From Catenibacillus scindens (lineage in GTDB: Bacteria; Bacillota; Clostridia; Lachnospirales; Lachnospiraceae), in contig NZ_JACHFW010000016.1 of NCBI RefSeq assembly GCF_014202115.1, forward strand, positions 16,933 through 80,932: DNA of 64,000 bases, read 5' to 3'. The notes below the pieces were generated by a model. That model saw only the letters and a list, made by a program, of their open reading frames with translations, did no database searches and had not been told where the DNA came from. Positions within the stretch are counted from its first letter, which is position 1; each line of letters begins with the position of its first letter. Positions 61,667 through 64,000 of the stretch are shown here, in pieces. A program made the translations under genes and the position numbers.

Positions 61667-62173
61667 TTCCTGAAAGAGCAGGCACAGTTGGACCAATTTC
61701 ACGAGGATACCGACCGTGCCAGCCACTTTCTGGCGCTGGCACAGAAATATACGGATTTCACCGAGCTGACCGCCCCCATGATCCATGAATTTGTGGAGAA
61801 GATTCTGGTCCATGCCCCGGACAGAAGTACCGGGGAACGGGTGCAGGAAATCGAGATTTACCTGAACTTTATCGGGAAATTTGAAGTGCCCATGCCCGAA
61901 CCCACCGAGGAAGAACTGGCTGCGGAGGAAAAGCGTCGCCGGAAGCGCATCCGTGACCATGAAAAATATCTGCGCCAGAAGGAGCGCAAACAGAAGATTG
62001 CCGAGGGGCTCATCGTTCCGGGTGAACCGTACCAGCTGGTATGCCAGTGCTGCGGAGAGCCGTTCCAGTCTGTCCGCCCCAACGCTAAATTCTGCAAACC
62101 CGCCTGCCGGGAGAAGTTCTACCGGCAGGAAAAGCGGAAAGCCAAAGAAACGGAAACATCACAAACTGCATAA
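61667..62173 (+). pseudogene. C-terminal fragment of a large serine recombinase (TnpX-like)
   Basis: About 168 codons. FLKEQAQLDQFHEDTDRA is followed by the DUF4368-type block (LALAQKYTDFTEL, IHEFVEKILVHAPDR, VQEIEIYLNFIGKFEVP), a Lys/Arg/Glu-rich helix, and a four-cysteine tail (CQCCGEPF, FCKPACREKF). The catalytic N-terminal domain with its serine is absent. Homology starts exactly where the truncated RhuM gene ends on the other strand. It could not catalyse excision. Confidence 0.8.
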
Positions 62174-62178
62174 AGACT

Positions 62179-62216
62179 GCGGCCTGCCCCAACGAACCGG
62201 GCAGGCCGCTTTTTTT
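62179..62216 (+). terminator. terminator after the recombinase fragment
   Basis: GCGGCCTGCCC pairs perfectly with GGGCAGGCCGC across a 9-base loop, followed by TTTTTTT. Confidence 0.92.
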
Positions 62217-62240
62217 ATGCCCTGAAACGGAGGGATTTTC

Positions 62241-62972
62241 ATGACACTCTTTGAACTGGTAAAACAGAATATTTGTGTGCCGGATGCGGCGGAACACTAT
62301 GGGCTGCAAGTCAACCGAAACGGGATGTGCAGCTGTCCGTTCCATGAGGACCGACACCCCAGCGTGAAGCTGAATGAACGATATTTTTACTGCTTCGGCT
62401 GCGGGGCCACCGGCGATGTGATCGACCTTGTGGCAAGGCTGTTTGACCTGAGCAGTTATGAGGCAGCGCAGAAACTGGCACAGGATTTCGGGATTGACCC
62501 TGACAAGCCCCCGGCGGCAATCGCCTTACCAAAACCGGAGCGTCCTCTGCTGAAAGCATACCGGCAGGAGGAAGTGCACTGCCTGCGGGTGCTGTGCGAT
62601 TATCTGCATCTTCTGGAAGGTTGGAAACAGAACTATGCCCCATCCCATCCAGATGAAACTGGGGTCCCCAACGGAACCCAGCAAAGCGGTTCCGTTGGGG
62701 AGAGGACGAGCAGCGGAATGAGCGAGCTCTCGCCGCAAGGCGGGAGCGAGGGATATGCAGCTTGTGAGGACGAGGATGACCGGTTTGTGGAAGCCTGCCA
62801 GATGCTGGACTATGTGGAGTATCTGGCGGATTTGCTCATTGCCGCCGAACTGGAACATCGGGTGAAAATCGTGGAAATGCTGAACAAGGATGGCCTGATT
62901 GCCGGTTTGGAGGAACGGCTGGACAGGCTGAAAAAGGAGGACAACGCCCATGAAAAACAAAACGCAGCTTGA
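62241..62972 (+). CDS. CHC2 zinc-finger primase-like protein of a Tn1549-type element
   Basis: 243 residues. The N-terminal CHC2 zinc finger is CSCPFHEDRHPSVKL and FYCFGCGATGDVIDLV, with AAQKLAQDFGI following, as in DnaG. The catalytic Toprim domain is absent, which is normal for this short element-encoded type. About 45 residues near 135-180 (DETGVPNGTQQSGSVGER and following) are a low-complexity insert encoded by palindromic DNA, inserted in frame. ATG at 62241 follows GGAGG. It overlaps the next gene by 23 bases. Confidence 0.82.
   Translation: MTLFELVKQNICVPDAAEHYGLQVNRNGMCSCPFHEDRHPSVKLNERYFYCFGCGATGDVIDLVARLFDLSSYEAAQKLAQDFGIDPDKPPAAIALPKPERPLLKAYRQEEVHCLRVLCDYLHLLEGWKQNYAPSHPDETGVPNGTQQSGSVGERTSSGMSELSPQGGSEGYAACEDEDDRFVEACQMLDYVEYLADLLIAAELEHRVKIVEMLNKDGLIAGLEERLDRLKKEDNAHEKQNAA
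62661..62752. repeat. in-frame palindromic insert in the primase-like gene
   Basis: TCCCCAACGGAACC (62665-62678) pairs perfectly with GGTTCCGTTGGGGA (62688-62701), and GCTCTCGCC pairs with GGCGGGAGC (62726-62747) around GCAA. The insert keeps the reading frame open and separates two conserved parts of the protein. Confidence 0.75.
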
Positions 62973-63888
62973 TGGGATGCCCGTCTGGTTCGATGGCAAA
63001 AGCATCAACGAAGCCCTGTTTTGTGAGGAGTTCTTGCAGACGCACAAGATCATCTTCACAAACGGGGCTTTTTTCACGCCCGAAGGCCGTGTGACCGATG
63101 AACTGCCCCTGCGGGGAGAAATTTTTGAGGAGCTGAAAAAGCTGGCGATGGCAGTCAAGAACACCATCCCCGCGCTCGCCGAGGCCATGGAAAATCTGCG
63201 AAAAAATCTGCTGCTGTTCTGCTATCAGCTGGGGTATCTCCGCAAGGGCAAGGAACGCCTGAACGCTTCGCTGAATACGCTGCGCCCTGCCCTCACGCAG
63301 TACAATCAGCTGGCAAAGGACATACGGGATAAGACGAAAGAGCGCCGCAGTCTGCTTTCCGAGAAAAAGGCGCTCTCTGCTGTCCATGTGTTCCGGCACC
63401 GGGAGCTGGCGGCTAAGATAGCGACACTGACAGAGGATTTGGAGGAACTGCGTTCGGAAAAGAATCTGCTTCTGGCATCGCTGGCATATTCCGGGGAAGA
63501 TGCTGCCGATAAATTTCCCAAGGACATTGCAGCCATGGAGCAAAGCCTGAAGCAGTTGGAAGAACAGGAACAGAAGTATTCTGCCGAGCTGGACGCTGCC
63601 CTGAATGAGTATGCCGTGCTTCGGGAGCAGACTAAGGGCTTCGACCCGGTGCATCTCTATGAAGCGAGGCAGGCCATCCGCCCCGGCAAGGAGCAGGAAG
63701 CGGAGAACCGGGCACAGCAAGTTTACGGCGAGAAGTACAGCCCGCTTCTGATGTTTGACAGCAAAAAGGCGGTTTCCCGTATGCTGCATGAAGATATGGA
63801 GCGGCAGGCAGTACGGAGAATGGTGTGGCAGGCACAGAAGGAGCAGCAGACTTTTCAAAAGAAAAAGAGCAAAGAGAGGGAACGGTAA
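62950..63888 (+). CDS. probable fusion of a D5-type primase start with a relaxase C-terminal coiled coil
   Basis: 312 residues. The first 60 (KTQLDGMPVWFDGKSINEAL, THKIIFTNGAFFTPEG) resemble the start of the D5/P4-type primase-helicase that follows the CHC2 gene in Tn1549-like elements. From about residue 60 onward it is a Lys/Glu-rich coiled coil (ELAAKIATLTEDLEELRSEK) ending in VYGEKYSPLLMFDSKKAVS, which resembles the tail of MobL-type relaxases. If so, an internal deletion joined the two in frame. Both assignments are from memory and only moderately sure. ATG at 62950 follows AAGGAGG. Confidence 0.6.
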   Translation: MKNKTQLDGMPVWFDGKSINEALFCEEFLQTHKIIFTNGAFFTPEGRVTDELPLRGEIFEELKKLAMAVKNTIPALAEAMENLRKNLLLFCYQLGYLRKGKERLNASLNTLRPALTQYNQLAKDIRDKTKERRSLLSEKKALSAVHVFRHRELAAKIATLTEDLEELRSEKNLLLASLAYSGEDAADKFPKDIAAMEQSLKQLEEQEQKYSAELDAALNEYAVLREQTKGFDPVHLYEARQAIRPGKEQEAENRAQQVYGEKYSPLLMFDSKKAVSRMLHEDMERQAVRRMVWQAQKEQQTFQKKKSKERER

Positions 63889-63909
63889 ATCGTATACCGT
63901 TCCCTCTCT
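63873..63909. terminator. hairpin after the primase-relaxase fusion
   Basis: AGAGAGGGAACGGTA pairs perfectly with TACCGTTCCCTCTCT across 7 bases. The stop codon lies within the stem. The following sequence is AT-rich (ATAATATAATGG) but not a T-run. The remaining 91 bases of the window show no gene. Confidence 0.65.
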
Positions 63910-64000
63910 ATAATATAATGGCAGCTCTTAAGTGGCTCTCTACGCATTCCCGAGCTGTTTTCAACGATAGTCCTTGCGGATTAATTCTCATTTTGTTTTT

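Overview
The window looks like a chromosome segment of an anaerobic gut Firmicute, most likely a member of the Lachnospiraceae (Clostridia). This is inferred from gene content: PyrB with a separate PyrI, YerC, CarD, DUF1836, a split LysO, a CUT1 transporter with no ATPase gene, AraC regulators fused to GH39 domains, a complete anaerobic cobalamin pathway, a CIRCE operator, and strong GGAGG ribosome sites. No tRNA, rRNA or CRISPR array was seen.

Layout. 1-2.9 kb: end of a purine operon (purE, purM, purN, purD; purD is cut by the window edge). 2.9-9.8 kb: an M29 aminopeptidase, an HD hydrolase, small membrane proteins, pyrE, a two-gene LysO exporter, a DUF1836 protein and YerC. 10-19.9 kb: a carbohydrate uptake locus (lipoprotein plus two permeases) divergent from two AraC-GH39 regulators. 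19.9-28.4 kb: redox genes, namely a NuoF-like subunit, a NuoG/GltD-type flavoprotein, a fumarate reductase-like flavoprotein with a LysR regulator, an unusual catalase, and a DegV remnant.

28.4-50.8 kb: a long minus-strand tetrapyrrole and cobalamin operon. It runs from glutamyl-tRNA (hemA, hemL, hemB, a hemC-cobA-hemD fusion, a precorrin-2 dehydrogenase) through the corrin ring enzymes (cbiL, H, F, G, D, ET, J, C) to amidation, side-chain attachment and adenosylation (cbiA, cbiP, cbiB, cobD, cobO). xth is embedded in it and two G3E GTPases lie at its end. It starts from a good sigma-A promoter with a short leader and no visible B12 riboswitch.

50.9-59.8 kb: a YhfC-like membrane protein with pyrB and pyrI, CarD with a structured leader, ftsH under a CIRCE operator, hslO (Hsp33), a methyltransferase, and thiW-thiM. 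59.8-64 kb: wreckage of a Tn916/Tn1549-type conjugative element: a KTR protein, a 5'-truncated RhuM gene joined head-on to the tail of a large serine recombinase, a CHC2 primase with an in-frame palindromic insert, and a protein that looks like a primase start joined to a relaxase tail.

The clearest unexplained structure is a repeat family. Two copies, each 166 bp, are bounded by inverted GTAACAGTTCAGCC ends and flanked by perfect 8-bp direct repeats. Several shorter derivatives also occur. One full copy sits in the loop of the pyrI terminator, and one isolated end supplies the cbiET stop codon.
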